Source of the DNA: MKSF01 sp037190225
GTDB lineage: Bacteria > Bacteroidota > Bacteroidia > Chitinophagales > Chitinophagaceae
DNA length: 64,000 bases
Assembly: GCA_037190225.1 (NCBI GenBank)
Contig: JBBCJL010000003.1
Span: forward strand, 124,001 to 188,000
Direction: 5' to 3'
Shown: piece after piece, positions 19,002 to 28,836 of the stretch
Layout: every line of letters begins with the position of its first letter
Position numbering within the stretch: position 1 is the first letter of the stretch
Notes under the pieces: model-generated
The model's database searches: none
The model's input: the letters and a program-made list of their open reading frames with translations, nothing else
What the model was told of the DNA's origin: nothing
Translations under genes and position numbers: made by a program

Positions 19002-19388
19002 ATGAACATGAAATACATAACCTGCATATTACTTGCTGCCATTACGGTCCTGTCCTGTAACAGCAACCCCGGCAACGCTGACATCAGAGGCGTATGGGCT
19101 ATTGATGATTATATCATTGAAAAGGAATCGGAAGCAGACAAGGCCGTATTGCAGGAAGCAAAGGCGATGCTGCAGGAAAACAATAACAATGTCATGTATT
19201 TTTCGGACTCACTGGCAGGTTCTGTAATGCCTAACGGCGATACGCTCACGCAATTTCCTTACCATGTGGAAGGCGACAAGTTAGTGATCGGTGATGTGAA
19301 AAGCAACTTTAAGCTGAAAGATAAAAATACACTGCATATTTATGATGAAGCTGTAGACCTCGTTGTACAGTTTAAAAGAGTGAAATGA
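19002..19388 (+). CDS. Putative lipoprotein, lipocalin-like
   Basis: The 128-aa product begins with a lipoprotein signal (MNMKYITCILLAAITVLSC, acylated Cys19). The mature part has a pattern like small lipocalin-like proteins of Bacteroidota: IRGVWAIDDY near the start, then short alternating strands ending in VDLVVQFKRVK. The function is unknown. The stop overlaps the start of the next gene by four bases (ATGA), which points to translational coupling. It is one of two genes that interrupt the nuo operon between nuoE and nuoF. Confidence 0.72.
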   Translation: MNMKYITCILLAAITVLSCNSNPGNADIRGVWAIDDYIIEKESEADKAVLQEAKAMLQENNNNVMYFSDSLAGSVMPNGDTLTQFPYHVEGDKLVIGDVKSNFKLKDKNTLHIYDEAVDLVVQFKRVK

Positions 19389-21649
19389 AAATGTTAAAGC
19401 CTGTTTACATATTAGCTATACTGCTGTATATCCTGCCTGCCGCACAAAGCAATGCGTTTAACGCCCGGTGGGACTGGTCGCATCCCTTCAACGGCAAAGG
19501 CGACGAAATAGTCAGGAAGGTCCTTACAGACGACAATGGCAATGTATATGCCTGGACGATAGCCGGCAGGGACAGCATTACTTCCGGCCCCCTGGTTTAC
19601 CCTCAGCTGGCATACCGGAACCGGTACAGGATGATCCTCACCAAATACGATCCACAGGGAACGGTGGTACAGCAATTACATCTGCATCTCCCCGTACCAG
19701 ATACCGCCGGTTCAGATGCTTACCTGGATATTGGTGATTTCGTGGTGGACCGGGAAGAGAACATCTACATTTCCGGGCGAACCATGTATCCAAAGGTCCG
19801 GTTGAACAATACGGTAATCATAGACACTGCTTTACAGGGTTATAAGCACTTCATCATAAAAGTAGATAAGACGAATACACTGCTTTGGAAGCAGATCGCC
19901 AGGACCAGCAATACCCTGATGGATGAACCTTCCCTGCTGGCTTTGGATAATCATAACCACCTGTACGTATTTGCCAATACCATAGCCAGCTATTACAGTT
20001 CTAACATCGGGTTCCCTAATTTTCCTATCACTACCAACAGTATCAGCAACCAGGATGTCTTTTACCTCGCCAAGCTGAACAGGCGTACGGGCGCAGTGGC
20101 CTGGTGCAAAAACTCCTATTATGGTTCCCACAGCACCCTGAACCAGCTGGTGGTGGACAACGATAATAATATCTACCTGAGCTACCAGGGCAACGGGTTT
20201 GACCTGAACGGTGCCTTTCAGAATATCTATGCCACCTCGGTCAGCTCACGGATACTGGTAAAGCTCGACAGCAATGCTACGTTCATATGGGGCAACTGCT
20301 TTTCCCCCGGACCGGCACTGAGTTCCCTGCAAACTGACAGGGATAATAATATCTATGCCTGCGGCGCCTTTGCCAACGGAGCCGACACGCTCCGCATCCT
20401 GGGACAGGATTACCTGGTCAACAGCCGGAGAGCAGAAAACCTGGATGCCTCATTCATTGTAGCGCTGAACCCGGATGGCACCACGCGGTGGAAAGAAATT
20501 TTCAATTACAATCACGTGACCTACCCTTCATCTGCCCTGACGACAGATGAAAGTAAAAACGTGTATTTCACCGTGCAATTCAACGGCCGTTTATTCGTCC
20601 AGTCAGATACGATCACCTCCAACCCAAACTATAAGAACCTGCTCACAGTACTGCAACTGGACAGCACAGGCCTTTATAAAGGCTATAGGACAACAGGCTA
20701 TATCACACAGGCGGCGTCATGGGGCAACAGCCTGGCATGTGACGGCAGCGGCAATGTGTATATCGGCGGAAGGTATATGACAGACAATAACGACCTGGGC
20801 AATACGGCTGTTATCCTGGGAGACAGCACCTATTACTCCAAAGGGGACCAGGACGGCTATATAGTGAAATTACAGACCGCTCCCGCCATCGACATCCTGC
20901 ACGTCTCCTCCCCGGATATCTGCAACGGGGACAGCATCAGTGTGGTCTTTCAATACCAGGATACCCTGTTTGCCCCTGCAACTATCTTTACCTTACAAAT
21001 GTCTGATGCCAACGGGGTATTTATCAACCCGCATATACTGGGCACAAGACCCTATAAAGCGGGAGGACTGGATACTTTTTATATAAAGCCGGAAAGAACG
21101 CTGTCTGCTCCCGCACAATTCAGGTTAAAGGTCACGGCGGCACATTATAAATCCCTGCCTTATAAAGAGCCGCTGCAAATCAGCCCGCTGCCAGCCAAGC
21201 CATCCATTACCGTGGACGGCAATAGGCTCAGTTGCAGCATCAGCAATGTAAGCTACCAATGGCTGCTGAATGGCACCCCCATTCCAGGGGCCACTCAGCA
21301 ATTCTATGAGGCCGGCACGGCAGGTATATACAAGGTGATGGTCACTAATACCGGCGGCTGTAGCAACAGCTCTGACGACCTGGATTTCACGCCTTCGTCT
21401 ATAGCCGATCCCCTGTCCCACCGGCTGCATATAAGCCCCAACCCCGTATCGGACAGGCTCTACCTGCACGGCAATGAGAGCTTTTCAAAATCAATTATAA
21501 GCATATACAATATTTCAGGGCAGCGGTTACCGGGTATTCCTGTAAACACGGACCAAAGCCTGGATGTCAGCACGCTGCAACCCGGTGTATATTTCATAGA
21601 AATTGAACATAAGGGTCTTAAATTTACGGGTAAATTTATCAAGTCTTAA
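19385..21649 (+). CDS. T9SS type A sorting domain protein with beta-propeller-like repeats
   Basis: The 754-aa product has a Sec signal (KPVYILAILLYILPAAQSNA) and repeated strands of the kind DNxxNxY (DDNGNVYAWT, DREENIYISGR, DNDNNIYLSY, DRDNNIYACG, DGSGNVYIGG). These are typical of beta-propeller proteins with SBBP-like repeats. An Ig-like segment follows near residue 600 (VSYQWLLNGTPIPGATQ). The C-terminus is a type A sorting domain (ISPNPVSDRLYL, then GVYFIEIEH). It is thus predicted to be exported to the surface or released. Its ligand or enzyme activity is unknown. It is coupled to the preceding lipoprotein gene and ends 23 bases before nuoF. Confidence 0.85.
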   Translation: MKMLKPVYILAILLYILPAAQSNAFNARWDWSHPFNGKGDEIVRKVLTDDNGNVYAWTIAGRDSITSGPLVYPQLAYRNRYRMILTKYDPQGTVVQQLHLHLPVPDTAGSDAYLDIGDFVVDREENIYISGRTMYPKVRLNNTVIIDTALQGYKHFIIKVDKTNTLLWKQIARTSNTLMDEPSLLALDNHNHLYVFANTIASYYSSNIGFPNFPITTNSISNQDVFYLAKLNRRTGAVAWCKNSYYGSHSTLNQLVVDNDNNIYLSYQGNGFDLNGAFQNIYATSVSSRILVKLDSNATFIWGNCFSPGPALSSLQTDRDNNIYACGAFANGADTLRILGQDYLVNSRRAENLDASFIVALNPDGTTRWKEIFNYNHVTYPSSALTTDESKNVYFTVQFNGRLFVQSDTITSNPNYKNLLTVLQLDSTGLYKGYRTTGYITQAASWGNSLACDGSGNVYIGGRYMTDNNDLGNTAVILGDSTYYSKGDQDGYIVKLQTAPAIDILHVSSPDICNGDSISVVFQYQDTLFAPATIFTLQMSDANGVFINPHILGTRPYKAGGLDTFYIKPERTLSAPAQFRLKVTAAHYKSLPYKEPLQISPLPAKPSITVDGNRLSCSISNVSYQWLLNGTPIPGATQQFYEAGTAGIYKVMVTNTGGCSNSSDDLDFTPSSIADPLSHRLHISPNPVSDRLYLHGNESFSKSIISIYNISGQRLPGIPVNTDQSLDVSTLQPGVYFIEIEHKGLKFTGKFIKS

Positions 21650-21672
21650 ACTTGTCAGGTAAAACAATAAAG

Positions 21673-23019
21673 ATGAAATTACTATTAGATAAAGCACATA
21701 TAGAAGGCATACGCTACTACGACACCTGGATCAGGAACGGCGGTTATCAGAGTGTGGAAAAAGCGCTGAAGATGACGCCCGATGAGATCGTGGAAGAGGT
21801 CAAGAAGAGCGGCCTGAGGGGCAGGGGCGGCGCGGGCTTTCCTACAGGTATGAAATGGAGCTTCCTGGCCAAGCCGGAAGGCGTTCCCCGTCACCTGGTC
21901 TGCAATGCGGACGAATCGGAGCCGGGCACTTTCAAGGACAGGTACCTGATGGAATTCCTCCCGCATTTATTTATTGAGGGCATGATCATTTCCAGCTACG
22001 CCCTGGGCTCCAATCTTTCCTATATCTATATAAGGGGAGAATATGCCTGGATCCCTGACATCCTGGAGGAGGCCATAGCGGAAGCCAAAGCCAACGGCTG
22101 GCTGGGCAGGAATATCAAGGGTACCGGATACGACCTGGAGATCTATGTGCAGAGAGGCGGGGGAGCTTATATATGCGGTGAAGAGACCGCGCTCATAGAA
22201 TCGCTGGAAGGCAAAAGAGGCAATCCGAGGATCAAGCCTCCCTTCCCGGCCATACAGGGCCTGTGGATGCGTCCTACAGTGGTGAACAATGTAGAGACCA
22301 TTGCGACCGTTTCACCTATTATTATGATGGGTGGTGAAGCATACGGGCAAATGGGTGTAGGCAGGAGCACGGGCACCAAGCTGATCTCGGCCTGTGGCAA
22401 TATCAACAGGCCCGGCGTATATGAAATAGGATTTGACCTCTCCGTTGAAGAGTTTATCTATTCAGACGAGTATTGCGGGGGCATACCCAACGGCAAACGG
22501 CTGAAAGCCTGTATTCCCGGCGGTTCGTCAGTACCTATCGTACCGGCCAGCCTGCTGCTGAAGACAGCCAAAGGGGAAACCCGCCTGATGAACTATGAAA
22601 GCCTGGCTGACGGCGGCTTTGAGACCGGCACCATGCTCGGCTCCGGCGGATTCATCGTACTGGATGAGGATCAATGCGTGGTACGCCACACGATGTCCCT
22701 TGCCCGGTTCTACAACCACGAATCCTGCGGGCAATGCAGCCCTTGCCGCGAAGGTACCGGATGGATGTACAAGATATTAAAGAAAATAGAATACGGTAAC
22801 GGCTCGATGCAGGATATAGACCTGCTGTGGGATATCCAGAGACGGATAGAAGGCAATACCATCTGTCCGCTGGGAGACGCCGCGGCCTGGCCGGTAGCAG
22901 CCGCGATCCGTCATTTCAGGGATGAATTCGAGTGGCATATCACCCACCCGGAAGAAGCCCAGACCAGGAATTACGGGCTGGCGCATTATGCCGACCCTAT
23001 ACATGTGCCTGCTGTATAA
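21673..23019 (+). CDS. nuoF: NADH-quinone oxidoreductase subunit F
   Basis: NuoF binds NADH and FMN and carries cluster N3. The 448 aa contain the glycine-rich nucleotide motif GLRGRGGAGFPTGMKW, the FMN-site NADESEPGTFKDR, and GGGAYICGEETALIESLEG. The [4Fe-4S] ligands are in ESCGQCSPCREG and NTICPLGDAAAWP. The ATG at 21673 is preferred over an in-frame TTG at 21652. It is separated from nuoE by two genes of other function. Confidence 0.96.
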   Translation: MKLLLDKAHIEGIRYYDTWIRNGGYQSVEKALKMTPDEIVEEVKKSGLRGRGGAGFPTGMKWSFLAKPEGVPRHLVCNADESEPGTFKDRYLMEFLPHLFIEGMIISSYALGSNLSYIYIRGEYAWIPDILEEAIAEAKANGWLGRNIKGTGYDLEIYVQRGGGAYICGEETALIESLEGKRGNPRIKPPFPAIQGLWMRPTVVNNVETIATVSPIIMMGGEAYGQMGVGRSTGTKLISACGNINRPGVYEIGFDLSVEEFIYSDEYCGGIPNGKRLKACIPGGSSVPIVPASLLLKTAKGETRLMNYESLADGGFETGTMLGSGGFIVLDEDQCVVRHTMSLARFYNHESCGQCSPCREGTGWMYKILKKIEYGNGSMQDIDLLWDIQRRIEGNTICPLGDAAAWPVAAAIRHFRDEFEWHITHPEEAQTRNYGLAHYADPIHVPAV

Positions 23020-23070
23020 AGTAACACATTTATTATTTAATAAACTTTTAAGTTTTGTAAAGAGATACCT

Positions 23071-23078
23071 TACTTTTG
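23071..23078 (+). promoter_or_regulatory. -7 element, possible internal promoter before nuoG
   Basis: TACTTTTG fits TAnnTTTG and lies 38 bases before the nuoG ATG. A TTG at 23055-23057 is closer (13 bases) than the usual spacing. If real it would let nuoG-nuoN be transcribed apart from the interrupted first half. Confidence 0.4.
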
Positions 23079-23115
23079 TCGTAAGCTATCCGTTGAAATA
23101 GTTAATCAGATAACA

Positions 23116-24228
23116 ATGGCTGATAATTTTAAAGTTACCATAGACAATATTACTATAGAAGTTCCTGCCGGTACCACGATCCTGCAGGCAGCACGCCGGA
23201 TAGGCGGGGAAGTAGCTCCTCCTACCATGTGCTACTATAGTAAGCTGGAAGGCAGCGGCGGTAAGTGCAGGACCTGTCTGGTGGAAGTATCCAAAGGCTC
23301 TGAGAAGGACCCGCGTCCCATGCCTAAGCTGGTGGCCAGCTGCCGCACGACAGTCATGGATGGTATGGAAGTGAGGTCCTGTACTTCGGATCGCGTGAAA
23401 GATGCCCGTGCCGGCGTTACAGAATTCCTGCTGCTGAACCACCCCCTGGACTGCCCCGTATGTGACCAGGCCGGGGAATGCCATTTGCAGGACCTGAGCT
23501 ATGAGCATGGCAGGGAAGGCACCCGTACCGAATTTACACGCAGAACATTTGAACCCGAAGATATCGGTCCTTATATCCAGCTGCATATGAACCGTTGCAT
23601 ACTGTGCTACCGCTGCGTATATACCGCGGAGCAGCTGACACAGCAACGGGAGCATGGCGTCCTGGACAGGGGTGATCATGCAAGGATATCTACCTGCATC
23701 AGCAAGGCATTGACCAATGACTTTATCGGCAATGTGATTGACGTATGCCCTGTGGGCGCCCTGACCGACAAGACCTTCCGCTTCAAAAACCGTGTATGGT
23801 TCACCAAGCCTGTGGATGCGCACCGCAGCTGCTCCAATCCCAAATGCTGCGGAGAGGTAAGGCTCTGGATGCGGGGAGAAGAAGTGTATCGTGTTACGGC
23901 CCGTAAGGATGAATGGGGCGAAGTAGCCACCGCTTCCAACGGCGAAACGGGATGGATCTGTAACGAGTGCAGGTTTGAAAAGAAGAACGTAAGCGACTGG
24001 GTTATAGAAGGCCCGACAATGGTAAACCGGCACAGCGTGATATCACAGGGCCAGTATGCCGGCAATGTCGGTACGCAGCAGGGCCAGCCCACCCTGATAG
24101 AGGCTATCATAGGCCGGAAGCCGAAATATTTGCTGGATATTCACGATATAAGCGGGGTCAATCCCGAGGATAAGGAATTCAGCAGGATACCCGGACCGGC
24201 GCATTCTGATGATTTTGATAAAAAATAA
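23116..24228 (+). CDS. nuoG: NADH-quinone oxidoreductase subunit G (short form)
   Basis: NuoG carries several iron-sulfur clusters of the peripheral arm. The 370 aa include the [2Fe-2S] ferredoxin domain (MCYYSKLEGSGGKCRTC), the His-Cys type cluster region (NHPLDCPVCDQAGECHLQD), and the N6-type residues (NRCILCYRCV with VIDVCPVGALTDK). A cysteine-rich end (SCSNPKCCG and WICNECRF) resembles the N7 region. The large molybdopterin-oxidoreductase-like domain of the roughly 900-aa enterobacterial protein is missing; this short form is usual in Bacteroidota and is not a frameshift here. Confidence 0.93.
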   Translation: MADNFKVTIDNITIEVPAGTTILQAARRIGGEVAPPTMCYYSKLEGSGGKCRTCLVEVSKGSEKDPRPMPKLVASCRTTVMDGMEVRSCTSDRVKDARAGVTEFLLLNHPLDCPVCDQAGECHLQDLSYEHGREGTRTEFTRRTFEPEDIGPYIQLHMNRCILCYRCVYTAEQLTQQREHGVLDRGDHARISTCISKALTNDFIGNVIDVCPVGALTDKTFRFKNRVWFTKPVDAHRSCSNPKCCGEVRLWMRGEEVYRVTARKDEWGEVATASNGETGWICNECRFEKKNVSDWVIEGPTMVNRHSVISQGQYAGNVGTQQGQPTLIEAIIGRKPKYLLDIHDISGVNPEDKEFSRIPGPAHSDDFDKK

Positions 24229-24281
24229 AGTTCCGGCGGCAACAGCATCATACCATAAATAAAAGAAGAAGATTATAAACA

Positions 24282-25358
24282 ATGCACTTATTAAATATAG
24301 ATACTTTTTTTATCATTGAAAAAGTCGTACTGGTACTTATACTGGTACTTGTTGCATTCGGGGTAGCCGCATATGCCACCTGGGCGGAACGTAAGGTCGC
24401 CGCGATCATGCAGGACCGTATCGGTCCGCTGAGGGCAGGTCCCTTTGGCCTGTTGCAGCCGCTGGCAGACGGCGGCAAGCTTTTTTTCAAGGAAGAGATC
24501 AATCCCGACCGCTCTACCAAATGGATATTTATGCTGGCTCCTGCCGCCTTTATGGTCGTGGCGCTGATGGCCTGTGTGATCACGCCATGGGGTCCGAGCT
24601 TCACGATGAACATCGGCGGTACGATCCGTACCATCGACCTTCATGTGGCGGATATCAATGTGGGTGTGCTGCTGGTCTTTGCCATTGTCAGCGTCGGGCT
24701 GTACGGCATTATGCTGGGCGGATGGGCTTCCAATAACAAATTCTCCCTGCTGGCGGCCATCCGGGCGGCTTCCCAGGCCATCTCCTACGAGCTGGCATTG
24801 GGCCTGAGCCTGATAGCCCTGGTGATGATGTCCGGCACGCTGAGCCTGAAAGAAATAGTTGAGGCGCAGAAAGGCTTCTGGGACGGCAATTACTTTACCT
24901 GGAATGTCTTTAAGCAGCCGCTCGGCTTCGTGATCTTCTTTGTATGCGCGCTGGCGGAGCTGAACCGCGCCCCCTTTGACATGCCGGAATCCGAAAGTGA
25001 GCTGAACACCGGCTACCTGCTGGAATACTCTTCCATGAAGCAGGGGATGTTCATGTTCGCTGAATATATCAACCTGTTCTTTACTTCCGTGCTGCTGTCC
25101 ACCCTGTATTTCGGCGGGTATAACTTCCCGTTCATGGATATGGTAGCAGCCGCCGTACCGGGCTGGGTATTTTCGCTGATCTGCTTTGGCGCCCTGATGA
25201 CCAAAGCCGTAGGATTCATATTATTTATCATGGCCCTCAGGTGGACCCTGCCGAGATTCCGTTTCGACCAGGTACTGAGGCTGGGGTGGACCGGGCTGAT
25301 CCCGCTGGCTTTGATCAACCTGCTTATCACCGGCGCCATTATCGTATTTTTAAATTAA
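24282..25358 (+). CDS. nuoH: NADH-quinone oxidoreductase subunit H
   Basis: NuoH is the membrane subunit that links the peripheral arm to the proton-pumping arm and lines the quinone channel. The 358 aa include WAERKVAAIMQDRIGPLRAG near residue 30, the acidic quinone-loop ELNRAPFDMPESESELNTGY, and about eight hydrophobic helices. Confidence 0.96.
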   Translation: MHLLNIDTFFIIEKVVLVLILVLVAFGVAAYATWAERKVAAIMQDRIGPLRAGPFGLLQPLADGGKLFFKEEINPDRSTKWIFMLAPAAFMVVALMACVITPWGPSFTMNIGGTIRTIDLHVADINVGVLLVFAIVSVGLYGIMLGGWASNNKFSLLAAIRAASQAISYELALGLSLIALVMMSGTLSLKEIVEAQKGFWDGNYFTWNVFKQPLGFVIFFVCALAELNRAPFDMPESESELNTGYLLEYSSMKQGMFMFAEYINLFFTSVLLSTLYFGGYNFPFMDMVAAAVPGWVFSLICFGALMTKAVGFILFIMALRWTLPRFRFDQVLRLGWTGLIPLALINLLITGAIIVFLN

Positions 25359-25404
25359 TAACAGGCAACAGTCCCCGGGCTGTGACTTATAAAAGACTTA
25401 GATT

Positions 25405-25941
25405 ATGCAATTGACCAACCGTTCTGTAGCTGTAGACAGGAGCCCGATGACGCTCCGGGAGCGGATATACCTTCCCGCGGTGCTGGGTGGTTTGAAAATT
25501 ACATTGGGACACGCTGTAAAAACTATTTTTAAAGGTGCTCCTACCACCAATTACCCGAAAGAAAAAAGACCCTTCAGCCCCGTTTTCAGGGGATTGCATA
25601 TCCTGAACAGGGATGAGGAAGGCAGGGAGCGCTGCACTGCCTGCGGGCTATGCGCCCTCGCCTGCCCGGCAGAAGCCATAACGATGGAAGCGGCTGAAAG
25701 AAAGAAAGGCGAAGAGCACCTGTACAGGGAGGAGAAATATGCTGCCAGGTACGAGATCAATATGCTGCGCTGCATCTTCTGCGGCTACTGTGAGGAAGCC
25801 TGCCCCAAGGATGCCATCTATTTAACGGAAACGGTGATGCCGGCCTCTTACAAAAGGGACTTTTTCATCTATAAGAAAGAAGATCTCCTGATAAGCCAGG
25901 AACAGATTGACGAAAGAAAAGCCAAACAACAACACCGGTAA
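25405..25941 (+). CDS. nuoI: NADH-quinone oxidoreductase subunit I
   Basis: NuoI is a ferredoxin-like subunit holding clusters N6a and N6b. The 178 aa show two classical motifs, CTACGLCALACP and CIFCGYCEEACP, about 40 residues apart. The N-terminal part (LGGLKITLGHAVKTIFKG) is the amphipathic helix that contacts NuoH. Confidence 0.96.
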   Translation: MQLTNRSVAVDRSPMTLRERIYLPAVLGGLKITLGHAVKTIFKGAPTTNYPKEKRPFSPVFRGLHILNRDEEGRERCTACGLCALACPAEAITMEAAERKKGEEHLYREEKYAARYEINMLRCIFCGYCEEACPKDAIYLTETVMPASYKRDFFIYKKEDLLISQEQIDERKAKQQHR

Positions 25942-25988
25942 TTGCCATCACCGGTGCTTTCTATCTTTTAAATACAACTTAATTAATA

Positions 25989-26516
25989 ATGTCTGTCAAC
26001 GAAATATTATTCTGGATACTCTCGGTTCTTGCCCTCTCCTGTGCTTTGGGGGTCATATTCAGCAGGAATCCGGTAAATAGCGTACTATTCCTGATCGCCA
26101 CCTTTTTCACCATCAGCGGTCATTACATACTTATGAACGCCCAGTTCCTGGCCATTGTGAACATCATCGTGTACGCAGGCGCCATTATGGTGCTTTTCCT
26201 GTTCGTGATCATGCTGATGAATCTCAATTCCGATACGGAACCGCAGAAAAGCAGGCTGATACAATTCGCTGCCGTCTTAAGCGGGGGCGCTTTGTTCCTG
26301 GTATTCATAGCCGCCCTGAAAACAGCTTCCGTCAATTATACCGGCGTAGTGGAATCAGGCGGCAATATAGGCCTGGTGCAGCACCTGGGCAAAGTGCTCT
26401 TCAATGAATACGTACTGCCTTTCGAGATCAGCAGCGTGCTCTTCCTGAGCGCTATGGTCGGCGCGATGGTGCTGGGCAGAAGAGAGGACAAACAGGTAAT
26501 AGACACTCCACAGTAA
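25989..26516 (+). CDS. nuoJ: NADH-quinone oxidoreductase subunit J
   Basis: NuoJ is a small membrane subunit of the pump module. The 175 aa have about five helices, with the conserved VIFSRNPVNSVLFLIATFF segment and the IVYAGAIMVLFLFVIML helix that forms the pi-bulge region in the family. It starts 47 bases after nuoI. Confidence 0.95.
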   Translation: MSVNEILFWILSVLALSCALGVIFSRNPVNSVLFLIATFFTISGHYILMNAQFLAIVNIIVYAGAIMVLFLFVIMLMNLNSDTEPQKSRLIQFAAVLSGGALFLVFIAALKTASVNYTGVVESGGNIGLVQHLGKVLFNEYVLPFEISSVLFLSAMVGAMVLGRREDKQVIDTPQ

Positions 26517-26542
26517 TTCCTAAAACGATTAAACATTCATAT

Positions 26543-26842
26543 ATGCCGTTCCAATATTATTTATTTTTAAGTCTCGCCCTCTTTTGTATCGGGGTTACGG
26601 GTGTGCTGATGCGCAGGAATGCCATTATAGTATTTATGTGCATTGAGCTGATGCTGAACGCCGTCAACCTTTTAATGGTAGCATTGAGCAAAATGTTCGG
26701 GGTGGCCGATGCGCAGGTCTTTGTATTTTTCATTATGGTGGTAGCTGCCGCGGAAGTCGCTATCGGCCTCTCTATCATAGTCATGGTGTACAGGAAAATA
26801 CAATCCGTGGATATTAATATCCTTAACAGGCTGAAGAATTAA
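26543..26842 (+). CDS. nuoK: NADH-quinone oxidoreductase subunit K
   Basis: The 99-aa three-helix subunit carries the two family glutamates: the first in MCIELMLNAVNLL and the second in VVAAAEVAIGLSI. Both belong to the proton path. It follows nuoJ after 26 bases. Confidence 0.96.
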   Translation: MPFQYYLFLSLALFCIGVTGVLMRRNAIIVFMCIELMLNAVNLLMVALSKMFGVADAQVFVFFIMVVAAAEVAIGLSIIVMVYRKIQSVDINILNRLKN

Positions 26843-26878
26843 TCATTTAAACGTTTTTATTTACTCATTGAATAATAT

Positions 26879-28768
26879 ATGACACAATTAGTTTACTTAG
26901 TTCCATTATTACCCCTGATCGGTTTCCTGATCAACGGTCTGTTTTGGAAAAGTATGCCCCGGAAAGCAGCCGGCATCCTGGCCAGCGGAGTGATGCTCCT
27001 GGCCTTTGGCTTGTCTGTGGGCATATTTTTCGAAGTAAGGAACAACCCGGGTTATGGGGCTGTGGTTACATTGTTTGACTTCATACAATCAGGCTCTCTC
27101 TCTCTCCCCTTCGCGTTCCAGGTAGACGAGCTGTCCTCTTTATTCCTGCTGATCATTACAGGCATCGGTTTCCTGATCCACCTGTATTCTACGGCCTATA
27201 TGCATGATGATCCAGGCTATGTGAAATATTTTGCCTACCTCAATTTTTTCGTCTTCTCCATGCTGCTGCTGGTGCTGGGCGCCAATTACGTGATCATGTT
27301 CATCGGGTGGGAAGGCGTCGGACTGGCTTCTTATTTATTGATAGGATTCTGGTTCAGGAATAAGGATTATACCAATGCCTCCAAGAAAGCGTTTATTATG
27401 AACCGTGTAGGCGACCTCGGGTTCCTGGTCGGTATGTTCCTCGTGATCTATCATTTCGGTACCCTGGCCTACAACGACCTGTTTATGCAGTTTGCTGATG
27501 GTGTACCTGCCAATGTATCGCAGGGTGTTATCAATGCTATCTGTATCTGCTTCTTTATAGGCGCTATCGGTAAGTCTGCCCAGATCCCTTTATACACCTG
27601 GCTGCCGGACGCTATGGCAGGCCCTACCCCTGTATCAGCCCTGATACATGCCGCCACAATGGTAACGGCCGGCATCTATATGATAGCCCGCAGCAATATT
27701 ATGTATAACCTGGCCCCGCTGGCACAGAATATGATAGCGATCATCGGTATCGCCACTGTCCTGCTGGCGGCTTCCATAGCTATTAAGCAGAACGACATCA
27801 AAAAAGTGCTGGCCTACTCCACGGTAAGCCAGCTCGGCTATATGTTCCTCGCGCTGGGCGTGGGCGCCTATGTAGGCGCCATCTTCCACGTAATGACGCA
27901 CGCTTTCTTCAAGGCGCTGCTGTTCCTGGGCAGCGGCTCCGTTATCCACGCGATGGGCGGTGAGCAGGATATGAAATTCATGGGAGGCCTGGGCAGGAAA
28001 ATGAGGATCACACAATTCACATTCCTGATCGGCTGCCTTGCCATTGCAGGTGTGCCGATGTTCTCCGGCTTCTTTTCCAAAGACGAGATACTTGCGGCCG
28101 CCTATATGAAATCACCGGTGCTGTATGCGCTGGGCATCGCGGGAGCGATGATGACCGCCTTCTATATGTTCAGGGCCTACTTCCTTACGTTTACAGGATC
28201 CTTCAGGGGCACTCACGAGCAGGGGCATCACCTTCATGAAAGCCCTTCCGCCATGACCATTCCGCTGATCGTACTGGCAGTACTGTCCGTAATCGGCGGG
28301 TATGTCGGCCTACCTGCTGTCGTTACCGAAAATCACCTGCTGGGCCGCTACCTGTCCCCTGTTGTCAGCAATAACCTGGCTTCCGGGCACCTGTCGCACA
28401 GCACGGAATGGGTATTGATGGGCATATCGGTAGCTGCGGTGGCTCTGATGATCTTCCTGGCCTACAGCGCCACCAGAAAAGGTACCTTTAAGGAACCTTC
28501 CGGCTTAGGCAAGGTGCTGGCCAACAAATGGTATGTGGATGAGCTTTATAATGCGCTGATCGTAAAGCCGCTGAAACACATCTCCCTGCTCCTTGACAGG
28601 TATGTGGAGCGTTGCGGCATAGACGGCGTGGTCAACGGTGTAGGTAAGCTGGTACAATGGAGCGGTGGTAAGCTCAGGCTGCTGCAGAACGGCCAGGTGG
28701 GCGTGTACATCTTTGGTATGGTGCTGGGCATCATACTGCTGCTGATAGTAGGATTACTGCTTTTATAG
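26879..28768 (+). CDS. nuoL: NADH-quinone oxidoreductase subunit L
   Basis: NuoL is the distal antiporter-like proton-pumping subunit with the long lateral helix. The 629 aa include WEGVGLASYLLIGFW with the key glutamate, TWLPDAMAGPTPVSALIHAATMVTAG, and the HAFFKALLFLGSGSVIHA segment. The C-terminal extension with a final helix (VYIFGMVLGIILLLIVGLLLL) forms the lateral helix anchor. Confidence 0.96.
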   Translation: MTQLVYLVPLLPLIGFLINGLFWKSMPRKAAGILASGVMLLAFGLSVGIFFEVRNNPGYGAVVTLFDFIQSGSLSLPFAFQVDELSSLFLLIITGIGFLIHLYSTAYMHDDPGYVKYFAYLNFFVFSMLLLVLGANYVIMFIGWEGVGLASYLLIGFWFRNKDYTNASKKAFIMNRVGDLGFLVGMFLVIYHFGTLAYNDLFMQFADGVPANVSQGVINAICICFFIGAIGKSAQIPLYTWLPDAMAGPTPVSALIHAATMVTAGIYMIARSNIMYNLAPLAQNMIAIIGIATVLLAASIAIKQNDIKKVLAYSTVSQLGYMFLALGVGAYVGAIFHVMTHAFFKALLFLGSGSVIHAMGGEQDMKFMGGLGRKMRITQFTFLIGCLAIAGVPMFSGFFSKDEILAAAYMKSPVLYALGIAGAMMTAFYMFRAYFLTFTGSFRGTHEQGHHLHESPSAMTIPLIVLAVLSVIGGYVGLPAVVTENHLLGRYLSPVVSNNLASGHLSHSTEWVLMGISVAAVALMIFLAYSATRKGTFKEPSGLGKVLANKWYVDELYNALIVKPLKHISLLLDRYVERCGIDGVVNGVGKLVQWSGGKLRLLQNGQVGVYIFGMVLGIILLLIVGLLLL

Positions 28769-28836
28769 GCAACGCACGGTTATATACCGGGAAGCAAAGA
28801 AACATTTAAAAATATTCAATAGACAAATACATAACA

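Noticed and set aside
23086..24033. 315-codon minus-strand frame opposite nuoG
   Set aside because: It is a shadow of the iron-sulfur protein; the plus strand carries all the cluster motifs.
23116..24228. NuoG as a truncated pseudogene
   Set aside because: The short form without the molybdopterin-like domain is usual in Bacteroidota, and all cluster ligands are present.
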